Shown in pieces: positions 7,610 to 14,928 of a stretch of 18,266 nt of DNA. Position 1 is the first letter of the stretch, and each line of letters starts with the position of its first letter. Below the pieces are notes generated by a model. It saw nothing but the letters and a program-made list of their open reading frames with translations. It searched no databases and was not told the origin of the DNA. Origin of the DNA: JALZBL01 sp040004775 (GTDB lineage Bacteria; Actinomycetota; Actinomycetes; Mycobacteriales; Jatrophihabitantaceae); NCBI GenBank assembly GCA_040004775.1, contig JBDUAD010000057.1:1-18266 (forward strand). Reading direction: 5' to 3'. The position numbers and the translations under genes were made by a program.

Positions 7610-8593
7610 TCAGTCGAAGCGCGCAAGCACCTCGTCCAGCTGCCAGATCCCGCGGCGGGCGGTACGGACCGCACCCGCGACCCGTCCCGGGCGGGACTGC
7701 GCTTGTGGTACCGGCGCCTGGTGCTGCGTGGGTTGCTCCGGCGGTTGCGGATCGGGCTCCGGCGCGATCTCGGGCTCCACGGGCCTCAGGTCCGGAACAG
7801 CTAGCAACTGGATGCCGCTGATGACGCTCTGCGACAGGGGCAGATGGCTGACCTCGTCGCCGAGGTGCACCGTCTCGGCCGTCAGTGCCACCTTCACTGT
7901 CTTGAATCCGGCCGACCGCAGTGCCTCGTGCAGCTCGTCGACGGTGATCCGGTTGAGAGTCTGATAGATCGGCAGCATCTCGGCCGCCATCTCCTGGTCG
8001 CCGGTCGAGCGCACCCGGCGGATGACCTCCTCCTCGGAGAACCGGTACTGCGCGAAGCCCTCCGGGAACCAGTCGACGAGGTGGCTGCCGTGAGCCGAGG
8101 AATAGAACGGCCAGACCTGGATGAACAGCACACCCTGGTCGGTCAACACGCGTCGAACCTCAGTGAGGACCGCGGTGGCGTCGGAGATGTGCTCGAACGC
8201 CGACCAACTCACGGCTACGTCGAAGGAGTCCTCCGCGGCCGGGATTGCCGTCTCCTGCGACGTGGCGAAGAACAATTGGTCCGGCAGGTCGGTGAGGCCG
8301 GCGTGTTGTTCGGCCAATCGTGCGAGCCGGTCCACGTCGACCGCCTGCAAGTCGAAGCCGACCAGTTGCTCCGGTCTGCCCTTGACGGTCAAGCCGAAGT
8401 CGATGATGCCGTCGCCGCAGCCGATGTCGCAGACCCGCTTACCGGCCAGCGCGATGCCGTCCCCGCCAAGGAACTCGAGAACGGCCTCGGCCGCGTCGCC
8501 GAAGTGTGCTTGCCACCAGATGTCGGCATCGACGCTCTTCGAGTAGTGGTCGCTCGCACAGGGCTGGCCGAGCGGAGGAGACGTGACGGGCAT
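7610..8593 (-). CDS. Class I SAM-dependent methyltransferase with Pro/Gln-rich tail
   Basis: A 327-residue cytoplasmic protein. Motif I is CDIGCGDG at 55-62, an acidic residue follows at D81 (GFDLQ), and DVAVSWSAFEHI at 125-136 is the motif IV region of type 11/12 methyltransferases. Residues 161-185 (WPFYSSAHGSHLVDWF and on) form a substrate loop common in glycan-cluster methyltransferases. From about 270 to 300 the chain is low-complexity Pro, Glu and Gln, then a basic helix-like end (GRVAGAVRTARRG). The likely substrate is a sugar hydroxyl or sugar nucleotide in this locus; that is inference. ATG at 8593 has only a weak GGAA upstream. It lies 58 bp downstream of the other - strand methyltransferase, so the two are probably co-transcribed. 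Confidence 0.82.
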   Translation of the reverse strand: MPVTSPPLGQPCASDHYSKSVDADIWWQAHFGDAAEAVLEFLGGDGIALAGKRVCDIGCGDGIIDFGLTVKGRPEQLVGFDLQAVDVDRLARLAEQHAGLTDLPDQLFFATSQETAIPAAEDSFDVAVSWSAFEHISDATAVLTEVRRVLTDQGVLFIQVWPFYSSAHGSHLVDWFPEGFAQYRFSEEEVIRRVRSTGDQEMAAEMLPIYQTLNRITVDELHEALRSAGFKTVKVALTAETVHLGDEVSHLPLSQSVISGIQLLAVPDLRPVEPEIAPEPDPQPPEQPTQHQAPVPQAQSRPGRVAGAVRTARRGIWQLDEVLARFD

Positions 8594-8651
8594 CGCGGTT
8601 CGAATTCCGATCGGCGCCGGGCGCGCGAGCGCGGGACAGGGCTACGCGATC

Positions 8652-9806
8652 CTAGCCAAGACCTATTTGTTCCGGTTGCTTTGCCGAGGACGGTTGAGCG
8701 GCCTCCTTGCGGGCGACGATCACCGTTTCGTGACACCGATTGTTGGCGACGTACTCCAGCACGAATGGCACCCGATAGCGGCGGTGCAGAATGCCGAATA
8801 GCTCGAGGGTCTCGAATTCGGTGAACACGTGGAAGTGGATGCTGTAGTCCTCGGCGATCAGCTGGTCGGCGTGGCGGACGACCTCATCGTCGTCGTCCAC
8901 GTTGAGCACCAGACGGGTCCACTCTCGGAAGTGCTCGAGTTTGGAAGCCCCGGGCCTACGCTCGTGATCGGCGATGAGGTGCTCGATGGTCGTCGGATCC
9001 CGGCGGATGTCGATGTTGCTGCGCTTGTTGGGGACCACGAGGAACACCACCCCGTCCGGGCGCAAGACCCGGAAGAAGTTTTTGATCGTGGCGATCGGGT
9101 CCTGGCAGTGCTCCAGGAAGTTGTTGGCCACGACGTAATCCTGGGATCCGTCCTCCATCCCGTCCAGGTTCTCCCCGTCGGCCACGATGCTCACCGGCAC
9201 CAGGTCGTAGCCAGCCATCTCGGGGTACTCGCGGCGCAGGTCATCGTCGCTCATCCGGTCGACGTACCGGGTGGTGGCACCGGCCGGTACGGGCATGGGC
9301 TTGTTCAGCGCACCGATCTCGATGCCTTCACCGCGTAGATAGAGCGCGGCGGCCAGGGCCTGTGGCTCGAGTCCCGACACCATGTCCAGGATGCCGCGCA
9401 AGTAGCGCTTCGGACTGTTGGTCAGGTCCACCGACGTGTCGTGGAACCTGACCGCTAACTGATGCGGGTACTCGTCCACAATGAGGTCTGCCACATCGAC
9501 GCTCCATCGGTGGTATCCGTCTCCGATGCCGGAACCGAGCAGGTCGGCGCCGAGATCGCCGGCGAGCACGCTGTGCACCAAGGTGTTGTCGACATAGACA
9601 TCCACCGCGATCGCCTCGGTGGGCCTGGTGCTGTCCCAGGCCCACCCCGATAGCCGCTCGGAGTTCAGCGAGTCCACGAAGCCGGCGACCGTCGCCGGTG
9701 CGGGAGCCTGCACTGGCTCTGACCGTGAGGTGGCCGGCGGCTCGACCGGCTCGATCGGTGCTGGTCCTCGCACCAGGGACCTAGCGGTGTGTCGTAGGGA
9801 ACGCAT
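8652..9806 (-). CDS. SAM-dependent methyltransferase with N-terminal GWAWD domain
   Basis: A 384-residue protein in two parts after a proline-rich head (13-40). Residues about 40-108 match the small beta domain often attached to actinobacterial glycosyltransferases: GFVDSL, then SGWAWD at 53-58, VDVYVD, and GIGDGYHRW at 93-101. Residues about 155-285 are a methyltransferase core: IEIGALNKP at 162-170, RYVDRM at 180-185, DYVVANNFLEH at 223-233 and LRPDGVVFLVVP at 248-259. Family members of this type occur in O-antigen and capsule loci. The frame is open to an ATG at 9863, but ATG at 9806 is chosen because GGAGAG lies just upstream and the extra residues are low-complexity. A sugar or sugar-phosphate target is inferred. 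The fused domain could hold the enzyme to glycan. Confidence 0.82.
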   Translation of the reverse strand: MRSLRHTARSLVRGPAPIEPVEPPATSRSEPVQAPAPATVAGFVDSLNSERLSGWAWDSTRPTEAIAVDVYVDNTLVHSVLAGDLGADLLGSGIGDGYHRWSVDVADLIVDEYPHQLAVRFHDTSVDLTNSPKRYLRGILDMVSGLEPQALAAALYLRGEGIEIGALNKPMPVPAGATTRYVDRMSDDDLRREYPEMAGYDLVPVSIVADGENLDGMEDGSQDYVVANNFLEHCQDPIATIKNFFRVLRPDGVVFLVVPNKRSNIDIRRDPTTIEHLIADHERRPGASKLEHFREWTRLVLNVDDDDEVVRHADQLIAEDYSIHFHVFTEFETLELFGILHRRYRVPFVLEYVANNRCHETVIVARKEAAQPSSAKQPEQIGLG

Positions 9807-9861
9807 CGTCTCTCCGCCCGATCGGCGCCCGCCCGGTCTGTTGCGCCCGAGCGACGCGAAC

Positions 9862-9867
9862 ATTATC
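9862..9867 (-). promoter_or_regulatory. Candidate -10 for the methyltransferase pair
   Basis: Read on the - strand, GATAAT stands about 55 bases before the ATG at 9806, in the 165-bp divergent gap between this gene and the FkbM-type gene. It differs from TATAAT at one base. I see no good -35. A promoter here would also explain why the longer open frame starting at 9863 is not used. On the + strand I see no convincing promoter for the FkbM gene. Confidence 0.28.
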
Positions 9868-9971
9868 CCGGCCGGTATCGGCGATCATCCGGCCGCGCGC
9901 GGGTCGGCGGGTAACGTCCTGCGACATTCTGGCGAACAAGAAACGGGACTGAGCTGCCGGTGACCCCACGA

Positions 9972-11054
9972 ATGATCTCCTACGCCCAGAACGCCGAGGA
10001 CGTCGTGCTAGCGCGAGCGTTCGGTGACCGCGCCGATGGGTTCTACGTCGACGTCGGCGCCAACGAGCCGACTCACGATTCGGTCACCCGGCACTTCTAC
10101 GACCGCGGCTGGACCGGAATCAACATCGAACCGCAGGCCGGCTGTTTCGAGGCGCTGCAACGACAGCGACCGCGCGACACCAATCTCAATGTCGGGGTGG
10201 GATCGGCGCCCGGTCGCCTCACGCTGTACGTCGTGCCCGCCGCCCAGGCAATGTCCACCTTCTCCGCGGAACAGGCCGAGCGGCTCCACGCGATGGGCTA
10301 CAAGACCACCACGCGGGTGGTGGAGGTCCGAACTCTGTCCGAGGTTTTCGCCGAGCACGTCGGCGATCGAACCGTCGACTTCCTCAAGGTGGACGTCGAG
10401 GGGCTCGAGGAAGACGTGCTCGGCGGCTTCGACTGGGCCCGCTGGCGTCCGCGCGCGGTCGTCGTCGAGAGCTTCCCTGATGTGTCGTCCTGGGAGGAGA
10501 AGCTGCGCGCCGCTGGCTACGAGCGCACCTTGTGGGACGGGATCAACCTGTTCTTCGTTCGCTCGGAAGACCGCGAGGAGCTGGGTCGCAGCCTGGTCCA
10601 GCCGGCGACGATCGTCCTCGATCGCTACGACCCGTGGCTTTACGTCGAGCAGCTGGCGGCCGCTCGCCGCCAGGTTGAACCGCTGCTGGCCGAGAACCTC
10701 GCCGACACCCTGCGGCAACGTTGCGGCGCGGAAGACACGGCACGAGTCGAACCGGCCGCGGCGGCGCTGGCCTCGGTCCTGTTGGAACGCCCCGACGTGC
10801 AGGAGGCGTTCGGCGTCCCACCGGTCACGGACGTGACCCGCCTTCTGGCCTGGGCGGGCCGGACCGACATCGGCCCGGGGGAGGCGCATGTGGAACGGCT
10901 CGCCTCATACCGAGACCTGTACCGACGTCTCGCGCACGCCCCCGTCCGAGGAACGGCTCGGACCGCGGGCCGGTTGGATCGGCTCAAGGACGCTCTGCCC
11001 GCACCCGCCCGGCGACGGTTGGGTGCCCTGCGTCGCCGGCTGCACGACGCCTGA
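9972..11054 (+). CDS. FkbM family methyltransferase with C-terminal extension
   Basis: SAM-dependent O-methyltransferase of the FkbM family, 360 residues. The FkbM part covers about 1-196: it opens with MISYAQNAEDVVLARAFG, as is typical, then GFYVDVGANEP at 23-33 (motif I), GINIEPQ at 49-55, FLKVDVEGLEEDVL at 137-150 and VVVESF at 163-168. The last 155 residues form an Ala/Arg/Leu-rich, probably helical region I cannot assign, ending in a very basic stretch (ARRRLGALRRRLHDA). ATG at 9972 fits the family's usual N-terminus and has GGTGA 8 bases upstream; a GTG at 9960 is an in-frame alternative. FkbM enzymes often methylate sugar hydroxyls in glycan clusters, which fits. It stands alone on the + strand between - strand blocks, so it needs its own promoter. 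Confidence 0.85.
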   Translation: MISYAQNAEDVVLARAFGDRADGFYVDVGANEPTHDSVTRHFYDRGWTGINIEPQAGCFEALQRQRPRDTNLNVGVGSAPGRLTLYVVPAAQAMSTFSAEQAERLHAMGYKTTTRVVEVRTLSEVFAEHVGDRTVDFLKVDVEGLEEDVLGGFDWARWRPRAVVVESFPDVSSWEEKLRAAGYERTLWDGINLFFVRSEDREELGRSLVQPATIVLDRYDPWLYVEQLAAARRQVEPLLAENLADTLRQRCGAEDTARVEPAAAALASVLLERPDVQEAFGVPPVTDVTRLLAWAGRTDIGPGEAHVERLASYRDLYRRLAHAPVRGTARTAGRLDRLKDALPAPARRRLGALRRRLHDA

Positions 11055-11077
11055 AGGGATCACGTAGCGGCGTCAGC

Positions 11078-11096
11078 CCGGTGCCTGTGGTGCCGG
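11078..11096 (+). terminator. Possible hairpin terminator between convergent genes
   Basis: In the 52-bp gap between the FkbM gene and the convergent membrane-protein gene, the + transcript can form an 8-bp stem with a 3-base loop. CCGGUGCC pairs with GGUGCCGG, including two G-U pairs. There is no T-run after it. Hairpins without U-tails have been proposed as terminators in actinobacteria; this one is plausible only by position and shape. Confidence 0.35.
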
Positions 11097-11106
11097 CCTG
11101 CGGGGC

Positions 11107-12828
11107 TTACCGCGGGGCGAGCTGGAAGAAGCCGTCGTCGAAACCCAGGATCAAGCGTGCGCCGGCGACGTCGGCTGGACCCACCGCCTCAAATCCGAGG
11201 GCCCCGGCAAGGCCCGGGACGGTCGCGTTGATGTCTGGACGGCTCAGACTGACCGCGCCACCGCCGATGACCGTGCCGCGTGCGTCGACGACGAGCACGC
11301 ACTGGAGCGGCTTACCCGCCCGGCGGACCCAACCGACCCAGCGGCGGGAATCCACCGTGAGCGCGTCGCTGTCGATGGCGCCGAGGTTCGCCCCCTTCGG
11401 CACGGGCAGGCTGCGGACCTTGCTCACATCGATAACATCACCCGGTTTGTGCCCGCAGCCGAAGTCGTAGGAGTCGACGAACGGATAGTCACCGAGGGCC
11501 TTCAGTCGCGGAATCTGCTGCTGGGCCATGAACATGCGGGCGGGGAAGGCATTCGCATGTCCTATGCGGACCGCGGCAGCGAGGACTCGCTGTGCGCCGT
11601 GTTCACTGACGGCCCGCTGAGCGAGCGCATTGCTGCTGGCCACGATGCACAGCGCAGTCACGGCGACCACGGCGCCGCGCACCATGACTCGCTGGTGGGC
11701 AAGGACCGAGTGGACGATAACCATCAGCACGGTGACCCAGAACAGGGCCGACAGGGAGGCATACCGGCCCTGGGAACCGTCCCCGCCGAAGACCTCGCCG
11801 CGCCCGACCGAGATCAGGCCGGAGGCGGCCACCGCGTACGCGCCGACGCCCCACCAGGCCAGGAGCTCGGTTGCGGTACCGCGCGACCAGGCTGAGACGA
11901 ATGACAGCACGAGCACCGCGAGCCCGACGGCACCGCTGATCACGGCCACCGAACCGGCATCCGGATCCCACAACATCCCCAGGTTGGTGAGGAAGGTCCG
12001 GCTTACCAGCACGACGTCGTGGCTGGCTCCGGTGCCGGTGGTACCGCCGTTCGCAGTCCGGGCGTACACCGCCAGGGCGGCCGCCAGGAGGGCGGCGGCA
12101 CATATCCAGTACCGGGCCCGCTGCCGACTCGCGACGATGACGACGATGATCGCCACCGGCGCGGCGAAGCCGGTTCCGTACGAGGCGATGGCGAGCGCCG
12201 CCGCGGCGAGGGCCAGCCACGGACGGGCCCGGACGGCCAGGAGCACGGCGAGCAGTCCGAAGAGGTTCGCGGTGAGCCAGGCCGCCCCGCTCATGCCACG
12301 GACAAAGTTCCACAACCCCGACGGAGAAAGCAGGAGGACGCTGATGGCTGCGGTCATCCAGGCCCGTGCGGCCGGTGACCACGTGGGCGGAATGAAGGAA
12401 CGCAGGATCGCCACCGACAGCACGCCGATGGCCAGGGCGTAGTAGCCCAGCGCGGTGTTCGTTCCCTGCAGGAACCGGGCATCCAGGTAGTACAAGACGT
12501 TCGGCACCACGAACGGATGCTCGTTCTGGTACGACAGGAACCCGCGCAGGTGGATGCTTCCGTCGGGATTGGTGATCCTGGCCAACGTCGTCCAGTAGTC
12601 CTGGAACGGCATCAGGGGCGCCTGGTGGATCCGGTGGGCGAGGTAGAGCACCGGCAGCAGCGCGGCGACGTAACCGCTCCACACGCCGGCGGTGTCCAGT
12701 CGCCCGGGGGTCGCGATCCGCCTCAGGAGCGGATCCTGGCGAGTCGACGAAGCTTCTGGCTCCGGATCTGCGGACCGCCGCTCGACGTCGGTTTCCGTGC
12801 CGGCAGCGGGCGAGCTGTCCACGCTCAC
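11107..12828 (-). CDS. Polytopic membrane protein, probable GT-C type glycosyltransferase
   Basis: 573 residues. A 45-residue polar cytoplasmic head is followed by about ten or eleven hydrophobic spans up to residue 400, then a 150-residue soluble C-terminal part. The first outside loop contains FQDYW (75-79) and NEHPFVVP (102-109), the acidic and His-containing pattern of actinobacterial GT-C-like membrane proteins. GRYASLSALFWV at 354-365 resembles the late-helix motif of the same group. GT-C enzymes use polyprenyl-phosphate sugars and act outside the membrane. That matches its partner: GTG at 12828 overlaps by 4 bp (GTGA) the stop of a polyprenol-phosphate glycosyltransferase gene. Specific donor and acceptor are unknown. 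It could instead be a non-catalytic membrane protein, since no GT-C catalytic residue can be proven by eye. Confidence 0.75.
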   Translation of the reverse strand: MSVDSSPAAGTETDVERRSADPEPEASSTRQDPLLRRIATPGRLDTAGVWSGYVAALLPVLYLAHRIHQAPLMPFQDYWTTLARITNPDGSIHLRGFLSYQNEHPFVVPNVLYYLDARFLQGTNTALGYYALAIGVLSVAILRSFIPPTWSPAARAWMTAAISVLLLSPSGLWNFVRGMSGAAWLTANLFGLLAVLLAVRARPWLALAAAALAIASYGTGFAAPVAIIVVIVASRQRARYWICAAALLAAALAVYARTANGGTTGTGASHDVVLVSRTFLTNLGMLWDPDAGSVAVISGAVGLAVLVLSFVSAWSRGTATELLAWWGVGAYAVAASGLISVGRGEVFGGDGSQGRYASLSALFWVTVLMVIVHSVLAHQRVMVRGAVVAVTALCIVASSNALAQRAVSEHGAQRVLAAAVRIGHANAFPARMFMAQQQIPRLKALGDYPFVDSYDFGCGHKPGDVIDVSKVRSLPVPKGANLGAIDSDALTVDSRRWVGWVRRAGKPLQCVLVVDARGTVIGGGAVSLSRPDINATVPGLAGALGFEAVGPADVAGARLILGFDDGFFQLAPR

Positions 12829-13928
12829 AAGGCTGCAGCCGAGCCGTTCTCGGCGCCGATCGGCACCGACACCGGCGTGGCTTCTCGTCGGCCCACCGTC
12901 GATTCCGGCGGCGAGCCGGCGTAGCCGTTGGGTGACGCGGTCGGCGCGGCGGTCACCGGCCGCACCCGGCGGGCAACGATCGGTGCGTCGGTGTTCAGGT
13001 TCTGGTCCGTACGGTGGATGATCAACTCGGCCAGGAGGCCCATGCCGACGAGTTGCACGGCGAGGATGTCGAGCAGGATGCCGAGCTGCAGCAGGGGCCG
13101 CCCGCCGATGGCATCCGAGGTGAACAGCTTCACCCCGAGCAGGTACAGCAGGATGAGGTTGCCGATCGCGCCGAAGAGCAGACCGAGGCCGCCGAGCAGG
13201 TGCGACGGCCGCCGTCCGTAACGGGTGATCGACACCACGGTCAGCAGGTCCAACGCTCCGCGCGCGTACCGCTCAAGGCCGTATTTGGACTTGCCGTAGG
13301 TACGCGGTCGGTGGTGCACGGGCACTTCGGTGACCTTGAACCCGTGGGCGTGCGCCAGCGCGGGTACGTATCGATGCAGTTCGCCGTAGAGCGGCACGGT
13401 GTCGTAGACCTCGCGGGTGCCGACGCGCAGACCGCTGTTGTGGTCATTCAGCTTCAACCCGGTGACCAGGCCGGTCGCGCGATTGAACAGCTTGGACGGC
13501 AGCCGCTTTCCCAGCGGATCCTGACGTTTCTCCTTGAAACCGGTGACCAGGTCGAAACCGGTGTCCATCGCCGCCAGCATGCGCGGGAGCTCGTTCGGGT
13601 CATCCTGCATGTCGGCGTCCATCGTGATCACGATCCGTCCCGCCGCCTCGGCCAGACCGGCCGAGAGCGCAGCCGCCTTGCCGAAGTTGCGACGGAATCG
13701 GATGGCTCTGACCCGGGGATCGGCGTCCACCACGGCATTCATGGCTTCCCATGTGCCGTCGGAGCTGCCGTCGTCGATGAACAGGATCTCGTAGGTGAGT
13801 GTGGTGCTCGTGTCCATCACTTCGACGATCTCCGCGACGAGCGGTGCGATCGTCTGCGCCTCGTCCTTGGCCGGTATGACGATGGACGCATCGATCGCCG
13901 CCGGGTTTTCGTGTCGGTCTTCGGGCAT
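12825..13928 (-). CDS. GT2 polyprenol-phosphate glycosyltransferase (GtrB/DPM1-like)
   Basis: Transfers a sugar from a nucleotide donor to polyprenyl phosphate on the inner membrane face, making a lipid-linked donor for outward glycosylation. The protein has 367 residues. The GT-A domain is at 13-230: ASIVIPAKDE, FIDDGSSDGTW at 50-60, FRRNFGKAAALSAG at 78-91 (typical of DPM/GtrB), DADMQDDP at 104-111 with DAD as the metal site, and HHRPRTYGKSKYG at 205-217. Two membrane spans follow at about 243-266 and 278-305, as in GtrB. A disordered C-terminal tail of about 55 residues is extra. The frame opens at a TTG at 13943, but ATG at 13928 is preferred because GGAG lies 9 bases upstream. It is coupled to the GT-C-like gene. 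The sugar may be Man, Glc, Gal or a deoxysugar. Confidence 0.88.
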   Translation of the reverse strand: MPEDRHENPAAIDASIVIPAKDEAQTIAPLVAEIVEVMDTSTTLTYEILFIDDGSSDGTWEAMNAVVDADPRVRAIRFRRNFGKAAALSAGLAEAAGRIVITMDADMQDDPNELPRMLAAMDTGFDLVTGFKEKRQDPLGKRLPSKLFNRATGLVTGLKLNDHNSGLRVGTREVYDTVPLYGELHRYVPALAHAHGFKVTEVPVHHRPRTYGKSKYGLERYARGALDLLTVVSITRYGRRPSHLLGGLGLLFGAIGNLILLYLLGVKLFTSDAIGGRPLLQLGILLDILAVQLVGMGLLAELIIHRTDQNLNTDAPIVARRVRPVTAAPTASPNGYAGSPPESTVGRREATPVSVPIGAENGSAAAL

Positions 13929-14202
13929 TCGCACGTACTCCAAGTCAAGCCGGGCGGTTCAGGCCGCAAGGTCGCGGGTTCGCCGCAATGATCGTGCACC
14001 CCGACGGCGGCGCCGCGCTTCAGGTTGGCCGGAGTGCGGCCGATGTCCTGCGGCTCTCAATGGCGGCGACGGTACGGCATACCAGAGAGGCGCCCAAACC
14101 GCCGCGCCCGCCTTCACCCGGGTGTCGGCCCCGATTAACGTGGAGTTTCCCAGCGGTCGTCCTGGGCCGTTGAGCCGGTGTGAAGTGGCCGTTGCCCACC
14201 GG
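13929..14202 (-). other. 274-bp non-coding gap with a candidate promoter
   Basis: The longest gene-free stretch. On the - strand TTGGGC (14097-14092), a 17-bp spacer and TACCGT (14074-14069) make a reasonable -35/-10 pair for the GtrB-like gene, with a leader of about 130 bases. The short frames crossing it have no start signal or recognisable product, and I see no repeat, tRNA or mobile-element remnant. It separates the two - strand gene pairs. Confidence 0.35.
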
Positions 14203-14928
14203 TCAGTGGCGGGCGGTCAGGATCGATGTCTGATCGGGGTACGGCAACGTCGGAGTGAGGCCGCGCAGCCGACGCTCGTGGACGGGGGCCGCCTCAATGG
14301 CTCGGCGGTACCGAGCCCGGCCGGTGTTGTCGAACACGATGATTCCGTCCGGTGCCAGCCGGGGCAACGCCGTCTCGAGGCACGCCTCCCGGGCTCGCCC
14401 GTCGATCACTATGACGTCGAATCGGCCGGCTACGTCCTCGATGCTGTGCACGTAGGCGTAGAAGTCGAGGTGGGCGTGTCCCTCCTTCGCCGACGCGATC
14501 CGCGGCGCCGCTGCCGGATGCGCCTCGACAACCCGCACAGCGATGTTGCCGTGTTGACCGAGCGTGGACGCAATGTGCTCGGCGAAGTCTGGATCGTGCT
14601 CGACGGTGTTGACCTCGTCGGCGCGTCGGGCCAGCCACAACGTGCTGGCCCCGGATCCGTATTCGAACACGCGAACGGGGTGCGGTCGGGCGTCCAGCCA
14701 GGCGTCGACGTAGTCGATCGCCCGGTAAGTCCACCACGGCACGTCGAGTTGGGCAATCGCCAAGGAGTCGTACGCCCGCGGCAGGCTGTACGCCCAGTGA
14801 CGCAGCCGGTGATCACGCGACGGCGCCACGTCTGGCAGCAGCCCGACGCGAGTCAGCGCCCGGCCTGTGGCCCGTGCGCCGGCGACGTAGACGCCCTTGA
14901 CGGTGCGCAGTCGACTCGTACTGGTCAC
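14203..14928 (-). CDS. Small class I SAM-dependent methyltransferase
   Basis: 241 residues. FEYGSGASTLWLA at 88-100 is motif I of a methyltransferase group often annotated in cell-wall and capsule loci, followed by NTVEHDPDF at 107-115, then FDVIVIDGRAREAC and APDGIIVFDNTGR. The N-terminal 30 residues are basic and amphipathic-looking (KGVYVAGARATGRALTR), and DVPWWTYRAIDYVD at 62-75 may help bind the acceptor. GTG at 14928 overlaps the stop of the upstream membrane-protein gene (GTGA, 14925-14928). No Shine-Dalgarno is needed if translation is coupled. The target is not known; modification of a glycan or lipid-linked sugar is inferred from context. Confidence 0.78.
   Translation of the reverse strand: MTSTSRLRTVKGVYVAGARATGRALTRVGLLPDVAPSRDHRLRHWAYSLPRAYDSLAIAQLDVPWWTYRAIDYVDAWLDARPHPVRVFEYGSGASTLWLARRADEVNTVEHDPDFAEHIASTLGQHGNIAVRVVEAHPAAAPRIASAKEGHAHLDFYAYVHSIEDVAGRFDVIVIDGRAREACLETALPRLAPDGIIVFDNTGRARYRRAIEAAPVHERRLRGLTPTLPYPDQTSILTARH

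Noticed and set aside
9807..9863. Longer N-terminus for the GWAWD methyltransferase, starting at 9863
   Set aside because: The added 19 residues are Gly/Arg-rich without similarity. A GGAGAG site stands before the ATG at 9806, and a -10-like GATAAT overlaps the 9863 start.
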